Shown: positions 7,270-15,060 of the stretch, piece by piece
Position numbering within the stretch: position 1 is the stretch's first letter
Layout: the number at the start of each line of letters is the position of its first letter
Origin: Vogesella aquatica
GTDB lineage: Bacteria > Pseudomonadota > Gammaproteobacteria > Burkholderiales > Chromobacteriaceae
Length of the DNA stretch: 44,023 bases
Direction: 5' to 3'
Assembly: GCF_028548455.1 (NCBI RefSeq)
Contig: NZ_JAQQLF010000031.1
Coordinates: forward strand, 1-44,023
Made by a program: the position numbers and the translations under genes
Notes under the pieces: generated by a model
What the model was told of the DNA's origin: nothing
The model's database searches: none
Seen by the model: the letters and a program-made list of their open reading frames with translations, nothing else

Positions 7270-8463
7270 ATGCCACGCTTGCGCTTTTGCCTGCTGTTGG
7301 CCGCCATGCCGTTGCCCGTGCTAGCGGATAGTGCAGCCGAACTGGACGCGCTGGCGCTGGCCGACGCCGCCGTCAGCCAGCCGCAAAGCGATAGCCCGCT
7401 GCACGGCCAGTTGCAGCTGTCGCACTGGCAGGGCAGCCCCTGGCAGGGCTTTGCCAGCGTGCGGCTGGACAGTGTGCTGCAGCCCGGCTGGCGTGCGGTG
7501 CTGGCCGACCGGCTGGACTTCCGGCCGCAGGCCGGCGGGCCGGCGCAGGTGAACTCGCTGCAGGAGGCCTATCTTAGCTGGCAGCCGTCGCCCGAGCAGG
7601 CGCTGGACGTTGGCCGCATCAACCCGCGTGGTGGCGTGGCGCTGGGCTTCAACCCGCTGGACGTGTGGCGCGACAGCGGCCTGCGCGCTGCCGCCAGTGC
7701 CGACCCGGCCAGCGCCCGCGACAACCGGCTGGGGGTGGTGATGCTGCGCGCCCAGCAGCTGTACGACGGCGGCAGCGTCGGCGTGCTGCTGGCGCCGGCA
7801 CTGGCTAGTGCGGCCAACCCGGCGCCGTGGTCGCCGGACTGGGGCAGCAGCAACCGCCGCGAGCGCTGGCAGCTGCAAGCCAGCGTGGCCGGCAGCGGCA
7901 GCTTGCGCACGCAGTGGCTGCTGGCCGGTGGTGCGGGTGAGGCGCTGCAGCCCGGTGTGGCGGCCAGCCTGCTGCTGGGCGACGCCACCACCGTGTACGG
8001 CGAGGCCAGCGCCAGCCGGCGGCACGATCTGGCCGGTGGCGGCGCGCGCCGCTGGCGGGCGCTGGGCGTGCTGGGGCTGGGCTACACCGCTGCCACGCGG
8101 CTGACGCTGCACGCCGAATGGCACTACAACGGCCAGGCCTTGGCCGCGGCCGACTGGGCGGCGTTGCGGGGGCAAGCCTATGGCCGTTACCGCCAGGCAG
8201 CACAGCAGGCGGCGCTGGCACCTACGCGGCAACAGTGGTTTCTGCATGCAGAATGGCAGGATTTTCTGCGCCCGGGGCTGGTCGCCACCGCCATGCTGCG
8301 GCATGATCGCATCGATGACAGCCGGTTTTTTAGCAGCGGCCTGCGCTGGCAGGGCGACCGGCTGGCGCTGGGCGTCAACGCCGAGCGCGGCCTGGGCCGG
8401 CTGGGTAGCCATTACGGCGGCCAGCCCTTGCGCTGGCAGCTTTTCAGCAACTTCTATTATTGA
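7270..8463 (+). CDS. putative outer-membrane beta-barrel protein of the Lol-like operon
   Basis: A 397-residue protein starting three bases after the LolA-like gene. It has a signal peptide (MPRLRFCLLLAAMPLPVLA) followed by alternating polar and aromatic strands (LQLSHWQ, YLSWQPSPEQALDVGR, LTLHAEWHYN). It ends in the aromatic-rich FSNFYY expected of outer-membrane barrels recognised by BAM. I do not recognise a named family with certainty. From context it is the outer-membrane receiver or channel for whatever the ABC/FtsX/LolA-like proteins handle, taking the place LolB has in the classical pathway. That role is inference. Confidence 0.65.
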   Translation: MPRLRFCLLLAAMPLPVLADSAAELDALALADAAVSQPQSDSPLHGQLQLSHWQGSPWQGFASVRLDSVLQPGWRAVLADRLDFRPQAGGPAQVNSLQEAYLSWQPSPEQALDVGRINPRGGVALGFNPLDVWRDSGLRAAASADPASARDNRLGVVMLRAQQLYDGGSVGVLLAPALASAANPAPWSPDWGSSNRRERWQLQASVAGSGSLRTQWLLAGGAGEALQPGVAASLLLGDATTVYGEASASRRHDLAGGGARRWRALGVLGLGYTAATRLTLHAEWHYNGQALAAADWAALRGQAYGRYRQAAQQAALAPTRQQWFLHAEWQDFLRPGLVATAMLRHDRIDDSRFFSSGLRWQGDRLALGVNAERGLGRLGSHYGGQPLRWQLFSNFYY

Positions 8464-8473
8464 GAACCGGGTG

Positions 8474-9529
8474 ATGAGCCGACCCCATGTGCGCGTGGAT
8501 TTGCGCCGCGAGCTGCCTTTCCTGTTGATGGTTAACGCGGTCATTGCCACGCTGGTGACCTTGCTGGCAGAGGGCGAGCATTTTGGCTTCAACCTGCTGG
8601 TATCCAACTGCATCGGCTTCCTGATGTGGGGCAGCACCTCGCTGCTGTGCTATGCGCTGAAAGTGGAGCGGGTGGCGTTCTGGCATGTGCTGGCCTGCAT
8701 GCCGCTGGCGGTAGTGCTGGGTTTTACGCTGGCCGGCAGCCTGTGGCCAGGCGTGGTGCCAGAGCGTATCGCCGGTAGCGCCGACCTGGCGCTGCAGCTG
8801 CGCAAGTTCGCCATGATGGCGCTGGTGACCATCTCGGCAGCCAGCCTGTTTTATTACCGCTACAACCACCAGCGCAACCTCACACTGCTGGCCGACGCCG
8901 GCCGTCGCCAGGCCGAGCTGCAGCAGGCCGAAACCGCTGCCCGGCTGGCGCTGTTGCAGGCGCAGATCGAGCCTCATTTTCTGTTCAACACGCTGGCCAC
9001 GCTGCGCAGCCTGATCGGTAGCGACCCGGCGCGGGCGACGCAGGCGCTGGACCTGCTCAACGACTACCTGCGCGCCAGCCTCAGCCGCACCCGTCGCCGC
9101 GAGGTGACGCTGGCCGACGAGCTGGCGCTGGTCACGCCGCTGCTGGCGCTGGCGCAGCTACGCATGGGCGAGGCACGCTTGCAGTACCGCATTGACGTGG
9201 CCGAGCGCTGGCTGGGGCTGCCGCTGCCGCCGCTGCTGCTGCAGCCGCTGGTAGAAAATGCGCTGCAGCACGGGCTGGAGCCGGCGGTGGCCGGCGGCAG
9301 CCTGCTGATTGAAGCCATCGCGCAACCCGGCTGCCTGTGCCTGCGCGTCAGCGACAGCGGGCTGGGGCTGGCGGACGGCCATGGTGGCGGCAGCGGGGTA
9401 GGGCTGGCCAATGTGCGCCAGCGCCTGCAAGCCCTGTACGGCGAGCACGCCACCTTGTCACTGTATGCGCGGCAGCCGCACGGCGTGGTGGCCGAGCTGA
9501 GCCTGCCGCTGGAGGAACACCAAGCATGA
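8474..9529 (+). CDS. LytS/AlgZ-type sensor histidine kinase
   Basis: A 351-residue membrane kinase of the His_kinase family used with LytTR regulators. Four hydrophobic segments lie between about residues 13 and 125. A short coiled linker (RRQAELQQAETAARLALLQ) follows, then the phosphoacceptor motif QIEPHFLFN (His168), an N-box LVENALQHG (Asn262) and the glycine box GGGSGVGLANVRQRL. The ATG at 8474 is chosen because an upstream extension would run into the barrel gene in another frame. The stop overlaps the next start (ATGA, 9526-9529). It belongs to the same transcription unit as the Lol-like genes, so it probably senses envelope state. Confidence 0.9.
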   Translation: MSRPHVRVDLRRELPFLLMVNAVIATLVTLLAEGEHFGFNLLVSNCIGFLMWGSTSLLCYALKVERVAFWHVLACMPLAVVLGFTLAGSLWPGVVPERIAGSADLALQLRKFAMMALVTISAASLFYYRYNHQRNLTLLADAGRRQAELQQAETAARLALLQAQIEPHFLFNTLATLRSLIGSDPARATQALDLLNDYLRASLSRTRRREVTLADELALVTPLLALAQLRMGEARLQYRIDVAERWLGLPLPPLLLQPLVENALQHGLEPAVAGGSLLIEAIAQPGCLCLRVSDSGLGLADGHGGGSGVGLANVRQRLQALYGEHATLSLYARQPHGVVAELSLPLEEHQA

Positions 9530-10257
9530 CCCGCATCCTGATTGCCGACGACGAAGCTTTGCAGGCCGCCAGCCTGGCGCAGCGTTTGCAGGCGCTGTGG
9601 CCCGACATCACGCTGTTGCCGCCGGTGCACAACGGCATTGACGCCGTGGCGGCGCTGGCGCGCGAGCAGCCCGACATTGCTTTTCTGGATATCCGCATGC
9701 CGGGGCTCACCGGCCTGCAGGTGGCTGCGGCGGCAGCGCGCAGCCGTGTGGTGTTCGTTACCGCTTACGACGAGTACGCGCTGGCGGCGTTTGACGCCAG
9801 TGCCGTCGATTACCTGCTCAAGCCGGTGAGCGACGCACGGCTGGCACAGTGCGTGACCCGGCTGCAGCGCGACACCCGCCCGGCGCCCGACCTGGCCGCG
9901 GTACTGGCGCAGTTGGCCGCACCGGTCACCCGCACCTGGCTGCAATGGCTGCACGCCGGCCTGGGTGATACCACACGGCTGATTGCGGTGGACGAGGTGC
10001 TGTATTTCCAGGCCAGCGACAAGTACACCGAGATCGTTACCGCGCACGAGCGGCACCTGATCCGCCTGCCGCTGAAAGAGCTGCTGGCGCAGCTGGACCC
10101 GCAGCGCTTTGCGCAGATCCACCGCAGCTATATCGTGAGCCTGCCCCAGGTTGGCCGCATCGAACGCGACCTGCTGGGCCGCCAGCAAGTGATGCTGAAA
10201 GACGGCCGCAGCCTGCCCTTGTCGCGCAGCCACGCGGCGCAGTTTCGCCAGATGTGA
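9526..10257 (+). CDS. LytTR-family response regulator
   Basis: A 243-residue regulator. The receiver domain (about 1-115) has the acidic pocket ADDE near residue 8, the phosphorylatable Asp55 in FLDIRMPG, Thr/Tyr switch residues (FVTAYDEY) and the lysine in YLLKPVSD. The DNA-binding LytTR domain (about 140-243) has VLYFQASDKYTEIVT, the typical RIHRSYIV-like IHRSYIV and DGRSLPLSRSH. It overlaps the kinase gene by four bases and so is its cognate partner. LytTR proteins bind pairs of short direct repeats; I did not locate a convincing pair in front of the operon. Confidence 0.93.
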   Translation: MTRILIADDEALQAASLAQRLQALWPDITLLPPVHNGIDAVAALAREQPDIAFLDIRMPGLTGLQVAAAAARSRVVFVTAYDEYALAAFDASAVDYLLKPVSDARLAQCVTRLQRDTRPAPDLAAVLAQLAAPVTRTWLQWLHAGLGDTTRLIAVDEVLYFQASDKYTEIVTAHERHLIRLPLKELLAQLDPQRFAQIHRSYIVSLPQVGRIERDLLGRQQVMLKDGRSLPLSRSHAAQFRQM

Positions 10258-10324
10258 GGCCGGCCGAGGTGCCGGCGCCAAACAAGGTTTTAAAGAAATG
10301 ACGGCAGCTTGCCAAGCTGGATGC

Positions 10325-10341
10325 ACATGCACCGTGCATGT
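10325..10341. promoter_or_regulatory. 17-bp perfect palindrome upstream of the GH19 gene
   Basis: ACATGCAC-C-GTGCATGT is a perfect odd palindrome, 18 bases before the start codon at 10360 and just before the ribosome binding site AAGGAG (10349-10354). Nothing else explains it, so an operator in the 5' leader is likely. The binding protein is unknown, and it does not match the CviR/LuxR box pattern. Confidence 0.5.
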
Positions 10342-10359
10342 CTTGGATAAGGAGCTGTC

Positions 10360-11157
10360 ATGAAGCATTGTTCATATCTTGCCGTGCTGGGCCTGGTATC
10401 CGCCATGGCGCAAGCCGCGCAGCACACACCAGTATGCCAGCTGGCCAGCCAGCAGGCCGTGTCCTGGGATGCACTGCAGCCAGCGCTGCAAGCACGCCAT
10501 TGTTATCCCGGCAAGGTGGAGGCGTGCCAGGCGCGCATGGCTAACCTCAAACAGCTGCAGGGCTATATGGCGGCGGATGCCAAGGTGGACAGCGTGGCAC
10601 TGGCCGCTTTCATGTTTGCCACCGTGGTGGTGGAAACCGGTATCCGCCAGTTTTCCCCTGCGGCGGTGGAGCGCGGTGAGGGGGCAGGCAAGGCCTACGG
10701 GCGGCCAGACCCGCGCACCGGACAGCGCTATTACGGCCGCGGCTGGGTGCAGCTGACGCACGCCCACCAATACCGCAAGGCCGGCGAGTTGTTGGGTTTG
10801 CCGCTACTGGAACAGCCTGATCTGGCGCTGGCGCCGGACAACAGCTACCGCATCCTGCTGGCTGCGCTCACCGAAGGTATTCCGGAGGTCTACCGCCAGA
10901 ACGCCAACGGTGCCAGCAATGGCCAGGGCCCACGGGTAAAGGCGGGTGATTTCATCTCTGCCACACAGGCGGATTACGCGCAGGCGCGGGCGGTGATCAA
11001 TGCCAACTGTGTTGGCAAGTGCAGCGCCAGCAGCCGCAAGGCTTTTCCCGGCAAAGGCTATCTGCCAACACAGGCTTTTATCGATGTGGCGGGAAAGACC
11101 GAGGCAGAGGCCCTGTTTTTCGAGGCGGCGCTTTGCAAGGCCGCCGGTGCTGGCTAA
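10360..11157 (+). CDS. secreted GH19-type chitinase/lysozyme-like protein
   Basis: A 265-residue protein with a signal peptide (MKHCSYLAVLGLVSAMAQA). The mature part carries the catalytic-core hallmarks of glycoside hydrolase family 19 and its phage-endolysin relatives: FATVVVETGIRQFSP with the likely catalytic Glu92, then GRGWVQLTHAHQYRKAG (126-142). Six or more cysteines suggest disulfides in the periplasm or outside the cell. It probably cleaves peptidoglycan or chitin; sequence alone does not decide. A strong AAGGAG sits 5 bases before the ATG. It is monocistronic, with a terminator at 11184. A lysozyme-inhibitor fusion protein is encoded further right at 32798. Confidence 0.8.
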   Translation: MKHCSYLAVLGLVSAMAQAAQHTPVCQLASQQAVSWDALQPALQARHCYPGKVEACQARMANLKQLQGYMAADAKVDSVALAAFMFATVVVETGIRQFSPAAVERGEGAGKAYGRPDPRTGQRYYGRGWVQLTHAHQYRKAGELLGLPLLEQPDLALAPDNSYRILLAALTEGIPEVYRQNANGASNGQGPRVKAGDFISATQADYAQARAVINANCVGKCSASSRKAFPGKGYLPTQAFIDVAGKTEAEALFFEAALCKAAGAG

Positions 11158-11183
11158 GGCAGGCAGCACCATGCACCATGCAC

Positions 11184-11216
11184 CAGCCCGGCACGGGAAG
11201 CCTGCCGGGCTGTTTT
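11184..11216 (+). terminator. rho-independent terminator after the GH19 gene
   Basis: A 10-bp stem CAGCCCGGCA / TGCCGGGCTG (11184-11193 and 11203-11212) with a 9-base loop is followed directly by TTTTTC, 26 bases after the GH19 stop codon. Confidence 0.85.
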
Positions 11217-11350
11217 TCTGCTTGCTGCTGGCGAAGGCAGGGAACCGTTGGTCGCGCTGGACGGTCTTTGGTCGCATAATGTTTTTGTGTAAACCGATTC
11301 ATATAGGATTGATAGCGGTTTTCTTGACTATCAACCAGCAAGGAGCAGAC

Positions 11351-12115
11351 ATGAAACAGGGGATGGCAGGCGTGGGCCTGCTGCTGGCCGCCATGGCGGT
11401 ACAGGCCGGTGACTGGCAGGCCGGTATCGGCGCCGGTGTCGGCAGCACTATTTATCGTGGTGACAATGGCCGGGCCATGGCCATACCGCTGCTGGGCTAC
11501 CAGGGCGACCAGTTTTATGTGCACGGCCCGGAGCTGGGCTGGAAGCAGCCGCTGGGCAGCAATCTGACTGCCACTGCCAAGGCGCAGTGGGAGTTTGACG
11601 AGTTCGACCCAAAGGATAACGACATTGCCGCGCTACGCCAGCTGGACAAGCGCAAGCAAGGGGTGCTGGTGGGCGGCGAGCTGGGCTGGGCGCTGGACCC
11701 GCGCACCACGCTGTCGCTGCAAGCCATGCACGACGCCGGTAGCCGCCACCAGGCCACGCTGACCACGGTGGCGGTAGAGAACGTGCTGCCGTTCAGCACG
11801 CAGCAGGACGCCTTCGTGGTGTCGGCCGGGGCCAGCTACCTGCCCAAGGCTTACCAGCAATACTACACCGGCATCAGTGCCAGCGAGGCGGCCCGCAGCG
11901 GCTTGCCGGCCTACCAGGCCGACTCGGCCACCCGCTACCAGCTGGGCGCTAGCTGGCGCCACGCCTTCAACCGCAATCTGGCGGTGCTGACCCGCGTGTC
12001 GGTGAGCCACCTGCCTGCGTCGCTGAAGTGGGACGAGGCAGCGCGCACCGGCAGCCCGCTGGTAGAACGCAATGTGACCGTTGCCGGCATGCTGGGCGTG
12101 AACTACCGCTTCTGA
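11351..12115 (+). CDS. MipA/OmpV family outer-membrane protein
   Basis: A 254-residue protein with a signal peptide (MKQGMAGVGLLLAAMAVQA) and the MipA/OmpV pattern. After the first strand comes GSTIYRGDNGRAMAIPLLGYQGDQFYVHGPELGW. A long run of amphipathic strands follows, with YYTGISASEAARSGLPAYQ near residue 175, ending in an aromatic Phe (GVNYRF) as barrels do. Family members are outer-membrane proteins, some scaffolding murein hydrolases (MipA). Proximity to a secreted lytic enzyme gene is suggestive, but the two are separated by a terminator. AAGGAGC precedes the ATG at 11351. The longer frame starting at 11000 overlaps the preceding gene and is rejected. Confidence 0.88.
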   Translation: MKQGMAGVGLLLAAMAVQAGDWQAGIGAGVGSTIYRGDNGRAMAIPLLGYQGDQFYVHGPELGWKQPLGSNLTATAKAQWEFDEFDPKDNDIAALRQLDKRKQGVLVGGELGWALDPRTTLSLQAMHDAGSRHQATLTTVAVENVLPFSTQQDAFVVSAGASYLPKAYQQYYTGISASEAARSGLPAYQADSATRYQLGASWRHAFNRNLAVLTRVSVSHLPASLKWDEAARTGSPLVERNVTVAGMLGVNYRF

Positions 12116-12128
12116 GCCGGAAAAGGAG

Positions 12129-12164
12129 AAAGCCCCTGTCTGTGAAAGCAGGCAGGGGCTTTTT
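12129..12164 (+). terminator. rho-independent terminator after the MipA/OmpV gene
   Basis: A 10-bp stem AAAGCCCCTG / CAGGGGCTTT (12129-12138 and 12153-12162) is followed by TT, with a weaker inner stem. The A-run on the left arm and T-run on the right let it act in both directions. It lies between convergent genes, MipA/OmpV ending at 12115 and truC ending at 12193. Confidence 0.85.
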
Positions 12165-12192
12165 GCGTGTGGCGTTTCCTGTTGACGGCTGC

Positions 12193-12939
12193 TCAGAGCT
12201 CGCCCAGCCAGTGGGCGGGCAGTGCACCGGCCCAGCCAAGCTCGCCCAGCAGGCGGGCAAAATCGCCGCTGAGCGGTGCGGTCAGCGTCAGCGGTTGGCC
12301 GCTGTGCGGGTGGGTGATCTGCAGTTCGGCGGCGTGCAGCAGCATGCGGCCAACCTGGTATTGCGTCTGGAAGAAGCGGTTGTGCACGCCCTTGCCGTGG
12401 GTGGCGTCGCCGATGATGGGGTGGGCAATGTGCTTGAGGTGGCGGCGCAGCTGGTGTCGGCGGCCAGTTTCCGGCTGCAGCTGTACCAGCGCGTAACGGC
12501 TTTGCGGGTAGCGGTCCACGGCAAACGGCAGCGTGCAGCGCGCCAGCGTGCGGTAGCGGGTAAACGCCGGCTGCGCGTTGAGCTGGGCATTGTCGTGCAC
12601 GTATTCGCGCTCGTCCGGCTGGCGGGTAATCGGGTGGTCGATGTCGCCGCTGTCGGCCGGGTGGCCACGCACCACCGCCAGATAGGTTTTGGCCGGGGCG
12701 CGGCTGGCAAAGGCGTCGTTCAGCAGGCGCGCGGTGGCGCTATCCAGCGCAAACAGCAGCACGCCGCTGGTGCCACGGTCCAGCCGGTGTACCGGAAACA
12801 CCTGCTGGCCGATCTGGTCGCGCAGCAGCTGTACCGCAAAGCGTGTTTCGCGGCGGTCGATCTCGCTGCGGTGCACCAGCAAGCCGCTGGGTTTGTCGAT
12901 GGCAATCAGGTGCGCGTCGCGGTACAGGATGGTCAGCAT
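12193..12939 (-). CDS. truC: tRNA pseudouridine(65) synthase TruC
   Basis: A 248-residue RluA-family pseudouridine synthase. The catalytic motif HRLDRGTSGVLL holds the conserved Asp. The block ETGRRHQLRRHLKHIAHPIIGD and the start MLTILYRDAHLIAIDKPSG correspond closely to E. coli TruC from memory, including the ending GWAGALP. It converts U65 of certain tRNAs to pseudouridine. A TTG at 12954 would extend the protein by five residues, but alignment to TruC favours the ATG at 12939. One copy of the dispersed motif (12944-12953) overlaps the region just before this start. No clear ribosome binding site is visible. Confidence 0.88.
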   Translation of the reverse strand: MLTILYRDAHLIAIDKPSGLLVHRSEIDRRETRFAVQLLRDQIGQQVFPVHRLDRGTSGVLLFALDSATARLLNDAFASRAPAKTYLAVVRGHPADSGDIDHPITRQPDEREYVHDNAQLNAQPAFTRYRTLARCTLPFAVDRYPQSRYALVQLQPETGRRHQLRRHLKHIAHPIIGDATHGKGVHNRFFQTQYQVGRMLLHAAELQITHPHSGQPLTLTAPLSGDFARLLGELGWAGALPAHWLGEL

Positions 12940-13023
12940 GAAGGTTGGCCGCAAAAGGGAAGGCGCGCAGTGTAGCAGTGCAGGGTCGCGCTGGCGATGC
13001 TACATAGAGGGTGACAGAAAATG

Positions 13024-13077
13024 CCAAGGTGCCGCCCATTACGGGGCAGGTGTGGCAAATGTCGGCTAGCACCTTGG
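13024..13077. repeat. 9-bp inverted repeat in the truC-ggt intergenic region
   Basis: CCAAGGTGC (13024-13032) and GCACCTTGG (13069-13077) are perfect inverted copies 36 bases apart, in the promoter region of the gamma-glutamyltransferase gene. They could be paired operator half-sites or a leader hairpin. There is no further support. Confidence 0.3.
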
Positions 13078-13162
13078 GCATCCCGCGTGCTGGCCTTTAG
13101 CATGACTACACGATGACAACAGGCACCACCGCCTCGTGGCGCCATCACGACGAGGATTACCC

Positions 13163-14980
13163 ATGCTACCGCTGCGTACCATCACCCTGTCCTTGCTGCT
13201 GGCTGCCTGCGCCAGTGCACCAAGCCATTTTAACTACAGCCCGCTGCCGCAGCAGCCGGAAGCCGCCAGCGGCTACCAGGAAAAAACCGGCTGGGCCACG
13301 CGCCAGTACGCGGTGGCTGCGGCCAACCCCTTGGCTACCGACGCCGGCCGCCAGGTGCTGGCTGCCGGTGGTAGTGCCATCGACGCCGCGGTGGCGGTGC
13401 AGATGGTGCTGGGGCTGGTAGAGCCGCAAAGCAGCGGCATCGGCGGCGGTGCTTTCCTGCTGTACTTCGACGGCAAGGCGGTGAGCGCCTACGACGGCCG
13501 TGAAACCGCGCCGGCGGCGGTGGACGACAAGCTGTTCATCGGCGCCGACGGCAAGCCGATGGCGTTCAACGACGCCGTGGTCGGCGGCCGCTCTGTGGGC
13601 GTACCCGGTGCGGTGGCGATGCTGGAAATGGCGCACCGCGAGCAGGGCAAGCTGCCGTGGGGCGAGCTGTTCGCGCCGGCTATCCGCCTGGCGGAGCAAG
13701 GCTTTGCCGTCAGCCCGCGGCTGTACACGCTGTTGAAATCCGACCCGTTCCTGAAGCAGGACCCGGTGGCCGCCGCGTACTTTTACCAGCCGGATGGCCA
13801 GCCGTGGCCGGTGGGGCACATCCTGAAAAACCAGCCCTACGCCGAGGTGCTGAAAGCCATTGCCCGCCAGGGTAACCGTGCCTTGCAGCAAGGCAGCATC
13901 GCACAAGCCATCGTGGCCAAGGTGCAGGGCCATGCGGCCAACCCCGGCAAGCTGACGCTGGCCGACCTGGCGGCCTACCAGCCCCAAAAGCGCGACGCGC
14001 TGTGCAGCGACTACCGCGCCGCCAGCCGCGACTACCGCCTGTGCGGCTTTCCGCCGCCCAGCAGCGGCATGATCGCGGTGGGGCAGATTCTGGGTATCCT
14101 GGCCAACACCCCGGCGGCCAGCCTGCCGCTGGATCAGGGCGCGGACGGCAAGCCGTTGCCGTCGCCGCAATGGCTGCACCTGTACACCGAAGCCTCGCGC
14201 CTGGCCTTTGCCGACCGCGCCAAGTACGTGGGTGACCCCGATTTCGTGCAGCCACCGGGCGGCAGCTGGCACAGCATGCTGGCCCCGGCCTACCTGACCA
14301 GCCGCGCCAAACTGATTACCGACAACAGCATGAAAACCGCGCAGCCTGGCCAGCCCGGCGTGCTGACCACCGCGCTGGGCGTGGCGGCGGCGCAGCCGGA
14401 GTACGGCACCAGCCATATCAGCATCATCGACCGAAACGGCCACGCTCTGAGCATGACCACCACCATCGAGGCGCAGTTTGGCGCGCGCCAGATGGTGAAC
14501 CCTAGCGGCAAGGGTACGGGTGGCTTTTTGCTGAACAATGAGTTAACCGACTTCAACTTTGCCCCCAACGACAGCAGTGGCCTGCCCACCGCCAACCGCG
14601 TGGAGCCGGGCAAGCGCCCGCGCAGCTCGATGAGCCCGACGCTGGTGTTCGACAAGGCCAGCGGCCAGGTGCTGATCAGCGGCGGCAGCCCCGGCGGCGC
14701 GCTGATCATCCACTACACCGCCAAAACGCTGTACGGCATGCTCAACTGGGGCATGAACGCGCAACAGGCGATCAATCTGCCCAATTTCGGCGCCACCGGC
14801 GCGCCCACCATGCTGGAAGAAAAGCGCTTTCCGGCCAGTACCGTGGACTGGCTGAAAGCCCATCAGCACGAGGTGCGTGAAACCGACATGACCAGCGGCC
14901 TGCAGGCTATTGGCCGTACGGCTGACGGCTTTTTCGGTGGCGCCGACCCGCGCCGCGAGGGCGTGGTGATGGGCGAGTAA
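13163..14980 (+). CDS. ggt: gamma-glutamyltransferase, lipoprotein
   Basis: A 605-residue gamma-glutamyltransferase precursor of the Ntn-hydrolase superfamily, which cleaves and transfers gamma-glutamyl groups from glutathione. The N-terminal signal ends in a lipobox LAAC (Cys16), so it is likely an envelope lipoprotein. The large subunit begins with YAVAAANPLATDAGRQVLAAGGSAIDAAVA. The autocleavage and catalytic threonine is in EYGTSH (about Thr416), followed by GHALSMTTTIEAQFGA, SSMSPTLVFD and the GGSPGG oxyanion region. I chose ATG 13163 over 13136 because it gives a clean lipoprotein signal and follows CGAGGA. A bidirectional terminator lies downstream at 15005. Confidence 0.92.
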   Translation: MLPLRTITLSLLLAACASAPSHFNYSPLPQQPEAASGYQEKTGWATRQYAVAAANPLATDAGRQVLAAGGSAIDAAVAVQMVLGLVEPQSSGIGGGAFLLYFDGKAVSAYDGRETAPAAVDDKLFIGADGKPMAFNDAVVGGRSVGVPGAVAMLEMAHREQGKLPWGELFAPAIRLAEQGFAVSPRLYTLLKSDPFLKQDPVAAAYFYQPDGQPWPVGHILKNQPYAEVLKAIARQGNRALQQGSIAQAIVAKVQGHAANPGKLTLADLAAYQPQKRDALCSDYRAASRDYRLCGFPPPSSGMIAVGQILGILANTPAASLPLDQGADGKPLPSPQWLHLYTEASRLAFADRAKYVGDPDFVQPPGGSWHSMLAPAYLTSRAKLITDNSMKTAQPGQPGVLTTALGVAAAQPEYGTSHISIIDRNGHALSMTTTIEAQFGARQMVNPSGKGTGGFLLNNELTDFNFAPNDSSGLPTANRVEPGKRPRSSMSPTLVFDKASGQVLISGGSPGGALIIHYTAKTLYGMLNWGMNAQQAINLPNFGATGAPTMLEEKRFPASTVDWLKAHQHEVRETDMTSGLQAIGRTADGFFGGADPRREGVVMGE

Positions 14981-15004
14981 GCCTTTACCCGCGTGCTAAA
15001 ACAA

Positions 15005-15036
15005 AAGCGGCCAAGCTGTTACCAGCTTGGCCGCTT
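15005..15036. terminator. bidirectional terminator built from inverted TTGGCCGC cores
   Basis: A perfect 14-bp stem AAGCGGCCAAGCTG / CAGCTTGGCCGCTT (15005-15018 and 15023-15036) with loop TTAC lies between the convergent ggt and peptide-binding-protein genes. Both arms contain the 8-base core TTGGCCGC of the dispersed motif found throughout the window, in opposite orientations. Neisseria terminators are often made from inverted uptake sequences in the same way. Confidence 0.85.
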
Positions 15037-15060
15037 CGCTTTGCTGCGCGTGTGTGAGGC

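Noticed and set aside
7321-8637. 438-codon frame antisense to the barrel gene
   Set aside because: A shadow of the high-GC gene on the other strand; the sense frame has a signal peptide, operon spacing and a barrel-type end.
12028-12975. Long frame antisense to truC
   Set aside because: truC on the other strand is clearly homologous to a known family; the shadow has no recognisable domain.
13166-14443. 425-codon frame antisense to ggt
   Set aside because: Shadow of a well-supported gene, rich in His/Arg/Gln as is typical of reversed GC-rich codons.
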